Positions 1 to 5,398 of a DNA stretch of 5,398 nt are shown here, piece by piece. Every line of letters begins with the position of its first letter. Positions within the stretch are counted from its first letter, which is position 1. The notes beneath the pieces were generated by a model. The model saw only the letters and a program-made list of their open reading frames with translations, did no database searches and was not told the DNA's origin. The position numbers and the translations under genes were made by a program. Source of the stretch: an uncultured Anaerococcus sp. (GTDB taxonomy: Bacteria; Bacillota; Clostridia; Tissierellales; Peptoniphilaceae); NCBI GenBank assembly GCA_902465755.1, contig CABQOK010000104.1, positions 1-5,398 of the forward strand, read 5' to 3'.

Positions 1-439
1 CTAGGCTTGTTGTTTTGCTATTTGCCAGGAACTTATCGTAGTAGCCTCCTCCGTAGCCTATCCTATTTTTGCTTTTGTCGAAGGTAAGTCCTGGGACTAG
101 GGTTAAGTCTGGGTTTTCTAGGGAAATATTTGACTTGGTTGTTTTTATTTTGAATTTACCTTCTACTAGGTCTTCGTATTTTTCAAGTTTATTTGCCTTC
201 ATGGCTTTTTCTTCGATGAATGGAACGTAGACCTCTTTGCCATCTGCTAGAGCTTTTCGTATTATTTTTTCTGTATTTATTTCCTTATCCATTGATACAT
301 AGACAAAGATTGTACTTGCATTCTCGTAGAGGTCTGTTTTTATTAGATTTTGGTAGATTTTATCTGAATATTCTTCGATTCTTTCCTTACCCATCTCACG
401 ACGGAGGTTTAGGAAAAATCTTCGCATTTCATTTTTCAT
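1..439 (-). CDS. 5-formyltetrahydrofolate cyclo-ligase (MTHFS family), C-terminus cut by window edge
   Basis: My translation of the minus strand from ATG at 439 gives 146 residues with no stop; the family is usually about 180-200 aa, so roughly 35-50 residues are missing at the left edge. The diagnostic motif is RIGYGGGYYDKFL at residues 126-138, the phosphate/folate-binding signature of the family, preceded by LVPGLTFD (114-121). The basic N-terminus (MKNEMRRFFLNLRREM) and SMDKEINT (49-56) also fit. Family role: ATP-dependent conversion of 5-formyl-THF to 5,10-methenyl-THF (EC 6.3.3.2) in cytosolic one-carbon metabolism (E. coli ygfA/fau, B. subtilis yqgN). The start at 439 is preferred because AAGGA lies just upstream and the N-terminus fits; ATG at 427 is in frame but later. 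It overlaps the yihY stop by 11 bp, so it is probably co-translated. The usual GIxEP segment is not evident around residues 94-104. Function is confident. Confidence 0.9.
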   Translation of the reverse strand, partial: MKNEMRRFFLNLRREMGKERIEEYSDKIYQNLIKTDLYENASTIFVYVSMDKEINTEKIIRKALADGKEVYVPFIEEKAMKANKLEKYEDLVEGKFKIKTTKSNISLENPDLTLVPGLTFDKSKNRIGYGGGYYDKFLANSKTTSL

Positions 440-1403
440 TGTTCTTTTTCCTTATCAATTTGATTACTTTATCCTTAAGGGAAGATTTCTCTTTTGTCAT
501 AGTGTTTTTGTCAAAATAGTCTTCCTTGTAACCTTCTCTGTAGGCCGCTATACATTCTGCTCCTAGGATTAGTATGGTTGATACCATTAATAGCCAGATG
601 AAGAGAGCAAGGATTCCTGCAAGTGCTCCGTAGACAAGGGACTGGTTGGAGTAGTTGTTTACGAAGTAGGAGTAGATAAAGCTTGCTATAAATATGGCGA
701 CTGTTGCGAATAGGCCTCCACAGAAGGCTTCCTTGACACTTATCCTGTTGTTTGCGTTGGAAGGGGAGTATCTGTAGAATACTCCGACAGCTATTGCCAT
801 TATGAGAAAGGGAAGGAGGAAGGTTATTAGCTTAAATATAGGCGATGATATCATGTCTAGGGCTTTTTGGATATTTGTGCCCAAGTGGATGTTGAGTTTG
901 CCTATGATTTGGGCATTAAATATTTTCAATATGCTTGTTCCATATATTTGAAATATCAACATAAAGACTATCAAACTTATGAAAATAAGGGTAAAGATTA
1001 CGCTCATTAGTCTTTGTTTGATGGCTTGTTTTTGTTTGTGGAGTCCGTAGGCATGATTTATCGCATTTATTAGCTTGTTGATACCACTTGTCGCAGACCA
1101 TAGGGCAAAAAGTATCGTCAAGGTAGTAACTGTTGGAGATTGGGAGGAGATAAGTAGGATATCTATCACTTCCGCTATTAGCTCTATTGTGGTATTGGGT
1201 AAAAAGTCCAAAAATCTATATATGATATCCTCTCTACCTGATATAAAGTAGGACAGTACACTTACGAGAACCATCATAAGTGGTATGGATGCTTGTAGGA
1301 GGTAGAAGGATAGTCCTGCAGAGTAGGTCATGATGTCATGATTTGCTACTCTGTTTATTAGATTCAGGAAAAACTTTTTCGTCTTAGGCTTGTTTTGACT
1401 CAT
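429..1403 (-). CDS. yihY: YihY/virulence factor BrkB family integral membrane protein
   Basis: About 324 aa from ATG 1403, a usual length for the family. Six hydrophobic segments are visible, roughly at residues 27-54, 90-109, 132-156, 190-211, 226-250 and 256-284. Family signatures include YSAGLSFYLLQASIPLM in helix 1, WSATSGINKLINAINHAYG after helix 2, and YGALAGILALFIWLL with GAEC in the last helix. The C-terminus is basic and probably cytoplasmic. The molecular function is not established: the family was once called ribonuclease BN by mistake, and BrkB was linked to serum resistance. The reading frame extends to TTG 1421; neither start has a strong Shine-Dalgarno. I prefer ATG 1403, which overlaps the upstream peptidase gene by 20 bp, so translation probably depends on re-initiation after that gene. 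Family call is confident; start is not. Confidence 0.92.
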   Translation of the reverse strand: MSQNKPKTKKFFLNLINRVANHDIMTYSAGLSFYLLQASIPLMMVLVSVLSYFISGREDIIYRFLDFLPNTTIELIAEVIDILLISSQSPTVTTLTILFALWSATSGINKLINAINHAYGLHKQKQAIKQRLMSVIFTLIFISLIVFMLIFQIYGTSILKIFNAQIIGKLNIHLGTNIQKALDMISSPIFKLITFLLPFLIMAIAVGVFYRYSPSNANNRISVKEAFCGGLFATVAIFIASFIYSYFVNNYSNQSLVYGALAGILALFIWLLMVSTILILGAECIAAYREGYKEDYFDKNTMTKEKSSLKDKVIKLIRKKNNEK

Positions 1404-3312
1404 CTTTGAGATACTTGTCAAACCACTCTTTTATCGCTCTTAGTCTCTTGATCATGCCCTTTGGTTTTCCAGATCGAGATAGTTCGTGATTTTCTCCATG
1501 GAAGATGTACATTTTGCTATCTGTGCCATTTTCCTTGATTTTCGTATACATTTGAAGCCCCTGCTCTAGTGGACACCTATAGTCTTCATCAGAGTGGATG
1601 AATAAGGTTGGAGTTGTAACATTTGGGGCGTATTTGATCGGAGATTGGTCCCACATTTTGTTAAGATCAGTCCACATATCACTTGCTGTTTGATCAGGAG
1701 CGAAGTAATAGCCAATGTCTGATACTCCATAAAAGCTTGTCCAGTTTGAGATTGATCTTTGGGCGCAAGCTGCAGCGAAACGGTCGGTGTGGCCTATTAT
1801 CCAATTTGTCATAAATCCACCGTAACTTCCTCCATAGACTCCCATTTTTTCTGTATTGATTTGTGGGTATTTTTCTATGGCAAGGTCGGTAAAGGTCATG
1901 AGATCATCGTAGTCTATATCTCCGTATTTACCACGAATGTCGGAGAAATTGACTCCTCTACCGCTTGACCCGTGTGGGTTGGTGTAGATTACAATGTAGC
2001 CTGCTGATGCAAACATTTGGTGTTCGTGGTGGAAGATATCAGAAAATTCTGTCTTTGGTCCACCGTGGACAGAAAGAATGGTCGGATACTTCTTATTCTC
2101 ATCGAATTTTTTTGGAAGAAGGACATAGCCAGTTAGTTCATCACCATTTGATGTGAAGTCAAAAGTCTCGATAGGAAGGACTTCTGTTGGCACTTTGTTT
2201 TCTATGAGAGTTTCCCCAGTATTTTTACTCTTAAGCTCAGCTAAACTATCTCTTCCCATAGCAAGATAGAAGATATCATTATCTGCAAGGACGAAATCTT
2301 CAACGCCTTCTGGTATTTCTTCTCTGATATCTCCAGCTAGACTTATAGATAAAAGCTTGGACTTTTCAAAGTCGGTAACTACAAAATATAGCCTGTCGCC
2401 CTTTACATCGAAGGTCCTAGATGAGCCGAATCTTGCATCAGTACCTATAGAATTACCAAAAGCCATATCGAAATCATCGCCTGTTACTTTTTCGTAAGAT
2501 CCCTCAAAGTCAGCTGAGTAAATAAACGAGTCTTCGTTTACTCCGCCCTTTTTCATATCACTTGCCACAAAGATTATCCTATCTTCGATAAATCTTGCAG
2601 TGTAGTAGGAAAATTCATTTTCGATTAGAAGGGTCATTTCACCTGATTTAGTATCTAGGAGGAGAAGGTCTTCCCTAAGCTCCATTACAGAATTATCTGT
2701 AAAATTTCCTCTAAGGAGAAGGATCTTGCTATTATCCTCATTGATATCAACAAAGGATAGATTGTCATCTGCCTTAAGGTCCTTAATCAATCGAAGCTTA
2801 TCATTTTCTCTATCATAAAAATATAGGGCAGAGTCCCTGTCTTTGATAAAGCCTGCGCCATTTAGGTAAAAAGGAAGCTTATCTATTTCCTCGAAGTAGG
2901 AGTCTTCCTTATCTTTTTCTTTCTCTTCCTTGCCTAACTTATCCTTAGCCTTTAGGAGGAAAATGTCATCCCCTAAGTGTTTTATCATATCGACATCCTT
3001 GTCAATAGAAAAGTACTTATGTCCTAGGCCTGTACCGTCTTTTACATAGAAAACGTCAGACTCATCTGAAGATTCCTTCTTGTAGACTATATTAGAATCC
3101 TTATTGAAGGTAGAAATAGAGGCCTTATTGTCATCACTTATCTGATAGTTCTCGCAGGTTTCGGTATCATAAATCCATAAATTGCTATCGTATCTATTTT
3201 CTTTATAATTTCCCTTAGTCTTCTTGTAGGAAATTTTTCTATAATCATCTGAAATATCAAGACTAGATAAGAATTCATAGTCCAAGATATCTCTTAATTT
3301 TGTATCTTTCAT
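1384..3312 (-). CDS. S9 family peptidase (prolyl oligopeptidase / acylaminoacyl-peptidase-like)
   Basis: 642 aa, full length for S9C-type peptidases. Residues 1 to about 370 form a beta-rich, acidic N-terminal region, presumably the beta-propeller that restricts access to the active site. Residues about 380-636 are the alpha/beta hydrolase domain. Visible catalytic parts are the oxyanion-side HGGP (416-419), the nucleophile elbow GGSYGG with Ser496, the acid in HSDEDYRCP (Asp577) and His609 in HGENHELS. The NPHGSSGRG segment (445-452) is typical. There is no signal peptide or membrane helix, so it is expected to be cytoplasmic and to cleave short peptides; exact specificity (acylaminoacyl, dipeptidyl or other) cannot be read from sequence. 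A Lys/Glu/Asp-rich stretch lies at 121-140. The ATG at 3312 has AAAGGAG five bases upstream. First gene of the minus-strand unit. Confidence 0.95.
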   Translation of the reverse strand: MKDTKLRDILDYEFLSSLDISDDYRKISYKKTKGNYKENRYDSNLWIYDTETCENYQISDDNKASISTFNKDSNIVYKKESSDESDVFYVKDGTGLGHKYFSIDKDVDMIKHLGDDIFLLKAKDKLGKEEKEKDKEDSYFEEIDKLPFYLNGAGFIKDRDSALYFYDRENDKLRLIKDLKADDNLSFVDINEDNSKILLLRGNFTDNSVMELREDLLLLDTKSGEMTLLIENEFSYYTARFIEDRIIFVASDMKKGGVNEDSFIYSADFEGSYEKVTGDDFDMAFGNSIGTDARFGSSRTFDVKGDRLYFVVTDFEKSKLLSISLAGDIREEIPEGVEDFVLADNDIFYLAMGRDSLAELKSKNTGETLIENKVPTEVLPIETFDFTSNGDELTGYVLLPKKFDENKKYPTILSVHGGPKTEFSDIFHHEHQMFASAGYIVIYTNPHGSSGRGVNFSDIRGKYGDIDYDDLMTFTDLAIEKYPQINTEKMGVYGGSYGGFMTNWIIGHTDRFAAACAQRSISNWTSFYGVSDIGYYFAPDQTASDMWTDLNKMWDQSPIKYAPNVTTPTLFIHSDEDYRCPLEQGLQMYTKIKENGTDSKMYIFHGENHELSRSGKPKGMIKRLRAIKEWFDKYLKDESKQA

Positions 3313-3320
3313 ACTTACTC
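3313..3320 (-). promoter_or_regulatory. Ribosome binding site of the S9 peptidase gene
   Basis: On the minus strand the start codon is preceded by AAAGGAG TAAGT ATG (core extending to about 3323), a near-ideal Shine-Dalgarno with 5-base spacing that fixes the start at 3312. Confidence 0.75.
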
Positions 3321-3338
3321 CTTTACATATCTTTCTTT

Positions 3339-3344
3339 ATTATA
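3339..3344 (-). promoter_or_regulatory. Candidate -10 box for the peptidase-yihY-cyclo-ligase unit
   Basis: A perfect TATAAT on the minus strand, about 27 bp before the peptidase start codon. No good -35 hexamer is visible (AGTGTC at 17-bp spacing), so the assignment rests on the -10 and on location. The implied 5' leader is only about 20 nt. Confidence 0.4.
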
Positions 3345-3427
3345 CTTTATTAAAAATATCAGACACTATTATTAGTAATATTAAGGATAGAAATTGTAAG
3401 AAGAATGATAAAATATTCTGAGAAAAC

Positions 3428-3452
3428 GTTTATTATTTATAATTATGGGTAA
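3428..3452 (+). promoter_or_regulatory. Candidate SigB-type stress promoter of hpf, overlapping a TATAAT box
   Basis: GTTTAT (3428-3433), a 13-bp spacer and GGGTAA (3447-3452) closely match the B. subtilis SigB pattern GTTTAA-N12-15-GGGWAW. Within the spacer lies a perfect SigA-type -10, TATAAT (3438-3443), with only a poor -35 (TTCTGA at 3416-3421). Both would fire towards hpf with leaders of roughly 20-30 nt. B. subtilis hpf (yvyD) is known to use SigB and SigH promoters. Whether this organism encodes a SigB-type factor is not visible here. Confidence 0.4.
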
Positions 3453-3469
3453 AATAATAAAAAGACAAT

Positions 3470-3476
3470 AGGAGGG
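3470..3476 (+). promoter_or_regulatory. Ribosome binding site of hpf
   Basis: AGGAGGG about five bases before the ATG at 3481; close to consensus, predicting efficient initiation and fixing the start. Confidence 0.8.
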
Positions 3477-3480
3477 TATT

Positions 3481-4020
3481 ATGAAATTAAATTTAATAGC
3501 CAAGAATTTTACACTAACAGATGATATTAGAAATGAATCTATAAAGAAATTTGATAGGCTAGATAAATACTTCCATGACCAACAAGCAATGGATGTTAGG
3601 TTTGCCAAAGAAGGAAATGAGTTCGTAGTTGAAACTACAGCCTTTCTCGACAACGGTAGAATCCTAAGATCTGAAACCAGCGATGAGACTTATCCAACAG
3701 CAATCGATAGAAATATCGATGGTCTGCTCCGCCAGATAAGGAAGAATAAGACAAAACTTATGAGAGATAGACAAAGCGGGGAAAGCATCAAGTTCGAAAA
3801 CCTTGAGCCTTATGAAGAAGAGGAAAACGATGCTAAGACTAATATCAAAAGAGTGAAGGAAATTCACGTTAAACCAATGTCCGCCGAGGAAGCAATCCTA
3901 CAAATGGAACTTCTAGGCCACAACTTCTTTGTATATCTAGACAGTGAAGATGCAGACGTAAGAGTGGTATACAAGAGAAGAAAAGGAGACTACGGCCAAA
4001 TCATTCCTAGACTTAAATAA
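3481..4020 (+). CDS. hpf: Long-form ribosome hibernation promoting factor (HPF/YfiA family)
   Basis: 179 aa, the length of long-form HPF. Residues 1 to about 98 form the ribosome-binding HPF/RaiA domain (beta-alpha-beta-beta-beta-alpha type), ending in the basic helix LLRQIRKNKTKLMRDR. Residues about 99-121 are an acidic linker (EPYEEEENDAK). Residues about 122-176 are the C-terminal dimerisation domain with its hallmark KPMSAEEAILQMELLGHNFF (131-150) and a VVYKRRKGDYGQI ending. In Firmicutes this protein binds the 30S decoding centre of idle ribosomes and pairs two 70S particles through the C-terminal domain into inactive 100S dimers. The location directly upstream of secA is a common Firmicutes arrangement. 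A possible stress-type promoter lies upstream and an intrinsic terminator follows, so it appears to be a single-gene transcript. Nothing is truncated. Confidence 0.97.
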   Translation: MKLNLIAKNFTLTDDIRNESIKKFDRLDKYFHDQQAMDVRFAKEGNEFVVETTAFLDNGRILRSETSDETYPTAIDRNIDGLLRQIRKNKTKLMRDRQSGESIKFENLEPYEEEENDAKTNIKRVKEIHVKPMSAEEAILQMELLGHNFFVYLDSEDADVRVVYKRRKGDYGQIIPRLK

Positions 4021-4063
4021 TATACAGAAGATAACTTATACATTATAAAACATATTATAGATA

Positions 4064-4094
4064 GAAGGAGGTCCTAAGGGGCCTTCTTTTTTTT
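4064..4094 (+). terminator. Intrinsic terminator after hpf
   Basis: GGAGGTCC (4067-4074) pairs with GGGCCTTC (4079-4086) around a TAAG loop, with G·T wobbles, and is followed directly by eight T. The stem can extend downwards through AGAA/TTCT-type pairs. It ends hpf transcription 44-74 bp after the stop and implies that secA has its own promoter. Confidence 0.88.
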
Positions 4095-4111
4095 GAGAGA
4101 TTTTCTTGGTG

Positions 4112-4135
4112 TGTTCGAGTTTAGTCGAGACATCT
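4112..4135 (-). repeat. CTCG hairpin motif, copy 1
   Basis: Read on the minus strand: AGATGTCTC, eight bases, TCGAACA. It shares the pattern AGATNTCTC-N-TCGARAT with copies further right. It is flanked by an AGAGAT/ATCTCT inverted pair (4096-4101 and 4132-4137). Not a gene. Confidence 0.5.
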
Positions 4136-4199
4136 CTTACCATATACTATATTATACTATATTTTTTATAAAAAAATCATTATTACGCCACCTCGAAAA

Positions 4200-4224
4200 A
4201 ATCTCGTCCGGCTCTGAGAGGACT
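4200..4224 (-). repeat. CTCG hairpin motif, copy 2 (degenerate)
   Basis: On the minus strand AGTCCTCTC, then AGAGCCGGA, then CGAGATT. It is the weakest match to the motif. GTCC/GGAC can form a short stem and six T follow closely, so it could act as a weak minus-strand terminator. It lies in the left arm of the 186-bp palindrome. Confidence 0.35.
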
Positions 4225-4332
4225 ACGTGAGAGGTCTATAGAACCTTGGGACTTGTTTGATTGTAGGTTTTGTTAGGTAGGTATTTACGTAGATAGTTTT
4301 AACCTATATATCCACATGTCATCATAGACTGT

Positions 4333-4361
4333 AGATCTCTCAGTCGTTCCTCCATCGAGAT
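4333..4361 (+). repeat. CTCG hairpin motif, copy 3
   Basis: AGATCTCTC, 13 bases, TCGAGAT. Both conserved halves are identical to copy 5 (9 of 9 and 7 of 7 bases). It sits in the right arm of the 186-bp palindrome and links that element to the 100-bp palindrome downstream. Confidence 0.5.
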
Positions 4362-4387
4362 GGCGTAAATGTGTGAATTGCCATAAT

Positions 4388-4409
4388 TATAATCCTTAAA
4401 AGAATTATA
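4388..4409. repeat. AT-rich inverted repeat between the two palindromes
   Basis: TATAAT (4388-4393) faces ATTATA (4404-4409), with CTT/AAG closing inside. It can form a short weak hairpin, and it also places a TATAAT -10-like box on each strand. No convincing -35 partner was found on either strand. Confidence 0.3.
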
Positions 4410-4427
4410 CTTTAACTATTTCTAGCG

Positions 4428-4459
4428 AGATTTCTCCATTCACTTCGTTCAGTCGAAAT
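4428..4459 (+). repeat. CTCG hairpin motif, copy 4
   Basis: AGATTTCTC, 16 bases containing CACTTCGTTCAG, then TCGAAAT. It forms the left arm of the 100-bp palindrome and folds by ATTTC/GAAAT pairing. Confidence 0.5.
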
Positions 4460-4501
4460 AAGGGAAAAGGGTAGGAAAGCGAGCTTTCCATCTTTCCCTT
4501 T

Positions 4502-4525
4502 ATCTCGAGCGTAGCCGAGAGATCT
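4502..4525 (-). repeat. CTCG hairpin motif, copy 5
   Basis: On the minus strand AGATCTCTC, GGCTACGC, TCGAGAT. TCTCG pairs with CGAGA, plus GC/GC past a bulged A, leaving a three-base loop. It is the cleanest hairpin of the set and forms the right arm of the 100-bp palindrome. On the plus strand it is followed by T runs. Confidence 0.55.
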
Positions 4526-4546
4526 CATCTTTTTTATCTTTTTTTC
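4502..4546 (+). terminator. Possible plus-strand terminator formed by a repeat hairpin
   Basis: The hairpin of motif copy 5 (or the whole 100-bp palindrome) is followed by six and then seven T within about 20 bases. The stem-to-T distance is slightly longer than ideal. It would stop any read-through from hpf before secA. Confidence 0.35.
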
Positions 4547-4626
4547 ATCTGTTTTTTCCTTATAAATAATAGTGTATTTAATTTTTGTGAAAAATGTCAA
4601 AGAAGTATTTTTTTATCGAAATTAAC

Positions 4627-4635
4627 TGGTATAGT
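4627..4635 (+). promoter_or_regulatory. Candidate extended -10 promoter of secA
   Basis: TGG followed by TATAGT matches an extended -10 (TGN-TATAAT, one mismatch); the -35 region is only T-rich. It would give a leader of about 110 nt. A weaker alternative is TTGATA (4666-4671) with a -10-like AGATAT (4689-4694). Placement after the repeats is consistent with secA having an independent promoter. Confidence 0.4.
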
Positions 4636-4740
4636 AGTAGGAGCGAATATTTGAAGTGTAAACATTTGATAAATCACATTATGCTTTAAGATATAGAAAA
4701 ACCTATAGGAAGCTACATAATTTGCTTTCGTAGAAGAATT

Positions 4741-4746
4741 GGAGAG
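4741..4746 (+). promoter_or_regulatory. Ribosome binding site deciding the secA start
   Basis: GGAGAG ends eight bases before TTG 4755, good spacing for that codon. The in-frame GTG at 4746 overlaps this site and is therefore unlikely as the start. There is no ATG in frame nearby until codon 19. Confidence 0.65.
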
Positions 4747-4754
4747 TGAATAAT

Positions 4755-5398
4755 TTGGCATTATTTAATTTTTTTAAGTCATTTAGCCAAAAAGAAATTG
4801 ATCAAAATATGAAACTTGTCGATCAAATTCTTGCCCTAGATGAATCAATGCAAAAACTGACAGATGTACAATTACAAAACAAAACTAGTGAATTTAAGCA
4901 AAGACTAAGCCAAGGCGAGACTGTTGATGACCTTTTGGTAGAGGCTTTTGCTGTTGTTAGAGAAGCAAGCTCTAGAGTTTTAGGTATGAAGCACTATCCT
5001 GTCCAACTCCTCGGTGGTATTGTCCTTCACAATGGACAAATCGCAGAGATGAGAACAGGTGAAGGTAAGACACTTGTTGCGACTCTACCTTCTTATCTTA
5101 ATGCCCTAACTGGTAGGGGAGTGCACGTAGTTACTGTAAACGACTACCTAGCAAAGCGTGACCAAGAGTGGATGGGTAAGGTACATACCTTCCTTGGTCT
5201 TACTGTAGGATGTATTGTTTATGGTCTTACAAATACTGAAAGAAGAAAGAACTATCAAGCAGACATCACTTACGGAACTAACAACCAATTTGGTTTCGAC
5301 TACCTAAGAGATAACATGGTTATCTACAAGGACGATATGGTTCAAAGAGACCTTCACTATGCTATAGTAGACGAGTTCGACTCAATCTTAATAGATGA
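4755..5398 (+). CDS. secA: Preprotein translocase subunit SecA, N-terminal 214 residues (runs off right edge)
   Basis: My translation from TTG 4755 begins [16 protein letters not shown], like SecA N-termini, and stays open to the window end; full SecA is about 800-900 aa. SecA is the cytosolic/membrane-bound ATPase motor that pushes unfolded preproteins through SecYEG. Present here is most of nucleotide-binding domain 1: the Q-motif region ([12 protein letters not shown], about 76-87), Walker A MRTGEGKT (99-106, Lys105), [11 protein letters not shown] (about 125-135), the conserved [18 protein letters not shown], and Walker B DEFD (206-209). Most SecA proteins have DEVD there. The preprotein cross-linking domain and the rest lie outside the window. 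The TTG start is supported by spacing from GGAGAG and by the MALF match. It lies 734 bp after hpf, separated by a terminator and repeats, with its own likely promoter. Confidence 0.97.
   Translation, partial: MALFNFFKSFSQKEIDQNMKLVDQILALDESMQKLTDVQLQNKTSEFKQRLSQGETVDDLLVEAFAVVREASSRVLGMKHYPVQLLGGIVLHNGQIAEMRTGEGKTLVATLPSYLNALTGRGVHVVTVNDYLAKRDQEWMGKVHTFLGLTVGCIVYGLTNTERRKNYQADITYGTNNQFGFDYLRDNMVIYKDDMVQRDLHYAIVDEFDSILID

Larger units (their letters stand above)
4183..4368. repeat. 186-bp imperfect palindrome: MITE-like element or structured RNA
   Basis: The ends TTACGCCACCTCGA (4183-4196) and TCGAGATGGCGTAA (4355-4368) pair at 13 of 14 positions. Further in, and all in one register (positions summing to 8570), 4218-4222 pairs with 4348-4352, 4228-4241 with 4329-4342 (14 pairs, two of them G·T), 4250-4256 with 4314-4320 (6 of 7) and 4262-4269 with 4301-4308 (8 pairs, one G·T). 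The left arm carries about 19 extra bases (4197-4215). The apical loop is about 31 nt. There is no open reading frame of note. The shape and size fit either a small non-autonomous inverted-repeat element or a long-hairpin RNA of 6S type; wobble pairs slightly favour a plus-strand RNA. I found no clear target-site duplication. Confidence 0.65.
4427..4526. repeat. 100-bp palindromic repeat element (MITE-like)
   Basis: Terminal inverted repeats GAGATTTCTC (4427-4436) and GAGAGATCTC (4517-4526) match at 9 of 10. Inside, AAGGGAAA (4460-4467) pairs with TTTCCCTT (4493-4500), and GGAAAGC (4474-4480) pairs exactly with GCTTTCC (4483-4489) at the tip. Each arm also carries its own CTCG hairpin motif. 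The T-rich tract right after it (about 4527-4560) could make the plus strand a terminator. The only reading frame across it is a chance one. No clear target-site duplication is seen. Confidence 0.65.

Noticed and set aside
220..519. 99-codon plus-strand frame, rich in Phe and Leu
   Set aside because: Antisense to the cyclo-ligase and the end of yihY; its hydrophobicity comes from reading complementary Lys/Glu codons.
1759..2156. Two plus-strand frames opposite the peptidase gene
   Set aside because: They are antisense shadows of a well-supported catalytic domain, with cysteine- and histidine-rich random composition.
3382..3406. SigH-like pair AGGATAG ... GAAT upstream of hpf
   Set aside because: Spacing is about two bases too short for the SigH pattern and the first purine is missing.
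4137..4172. Promoter for a plus-strand RNA in the TATACT/TATATT-rich tract before 4183
   Set aside because: Several -10-like boxes occur in AT-rich sequence, but no -35 at proper spacing singles one out.
4183..4526. CRISPR array or complete insertion sequence
   Set aside because: The repeats are inverted pairs with irregular spacing, not regular direct repeats, and there is no transposase frame.
4412..4600. 62-codon minus-strand open frame across the 100-bp palindrome
   Set aside because: It lies inside inverted-repeat sequence, has low-complexity ends, no family resemblance and no good ribosome binding site context; read as chance.
4702..4709. Perfect 8-bp palindrome CCTATAGG in the secA leader
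   Set aside because: Too short to claim as an operator; expected by chance at this length.

Overview
The window looks like chromosomal DNA of a low-GC Gram-positive anaerobe of the Firmicutes. The AT-rich codon use, strong AGGAGG-type ribosome binding sites, long-form HPF gene directly upstream of secA and the style of CTCG-type intergenic palindromes suggest a Clostridia/Tissierellia organism (Peptoniphilaceae, perhaps Anaerococcus-like). That placement is inference from sequence style, not a database match.

Left part (positions 1 to 3312), minus strand: a tightly packed three-gene unit, read right to left. It holds a cytoplasmic S9-family serine peptidase (642 aa, Ser-Asp-His triad visible), a YihY/BrkB-family six-helix membrane protein, and a 5-formyltetrahydrofolate cyclo-ligase whose C-terminus runs off the left edge. 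Adjacent genes overlap (about 20 and 11 bp), which implies one transcript and translational coupling. The cyclo-ligase starts inside the previously unannotated stretch 1 to 439. The three functions have no obvious common pathway.

Positions 3313 to 3480 are a divergent promoter region. The minus unit has a TATAAT box and a good Shine-Dalgarno. The plus-strand hpf gene has a TATAAT box overlapped by a match to the general-stress (SigB-type) promoter pattern, GTTTAT-N13-GGGTAA.

Right part, plus strand: hpf (long-form ribosome hibernation factor, 179 aa), an intrinsic terminator just after it, a 734-bp intergenic region, then the first 214 codons of secA, the preprotein translocase ATPase, starting at a TTG codon.

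The hpf-secA intergenic region is the unusual part. It holds no convincing gene. It contains (i) a 186-bp imperfect palindrome (4183-4368) whose arms pair through most of their length and would give a long 6S-RNA-like or MITE-like hairpin, (ii) a second 100-bp palindrome (4427-4526), and (iii) at least four, probably five, copies of a small hairpin motif, roughly AGATNTCTC-N8/16-TCGARAT, in both orientations that make up the arms of these palindromes. The likeliest explanation is a cluster of small non-autonomous repeats inserted between hpf and secA. A structured RNA or a secA leader is a live alternative for the 186-bp unit. I see no defence system, CRISPR array or complete transposon.
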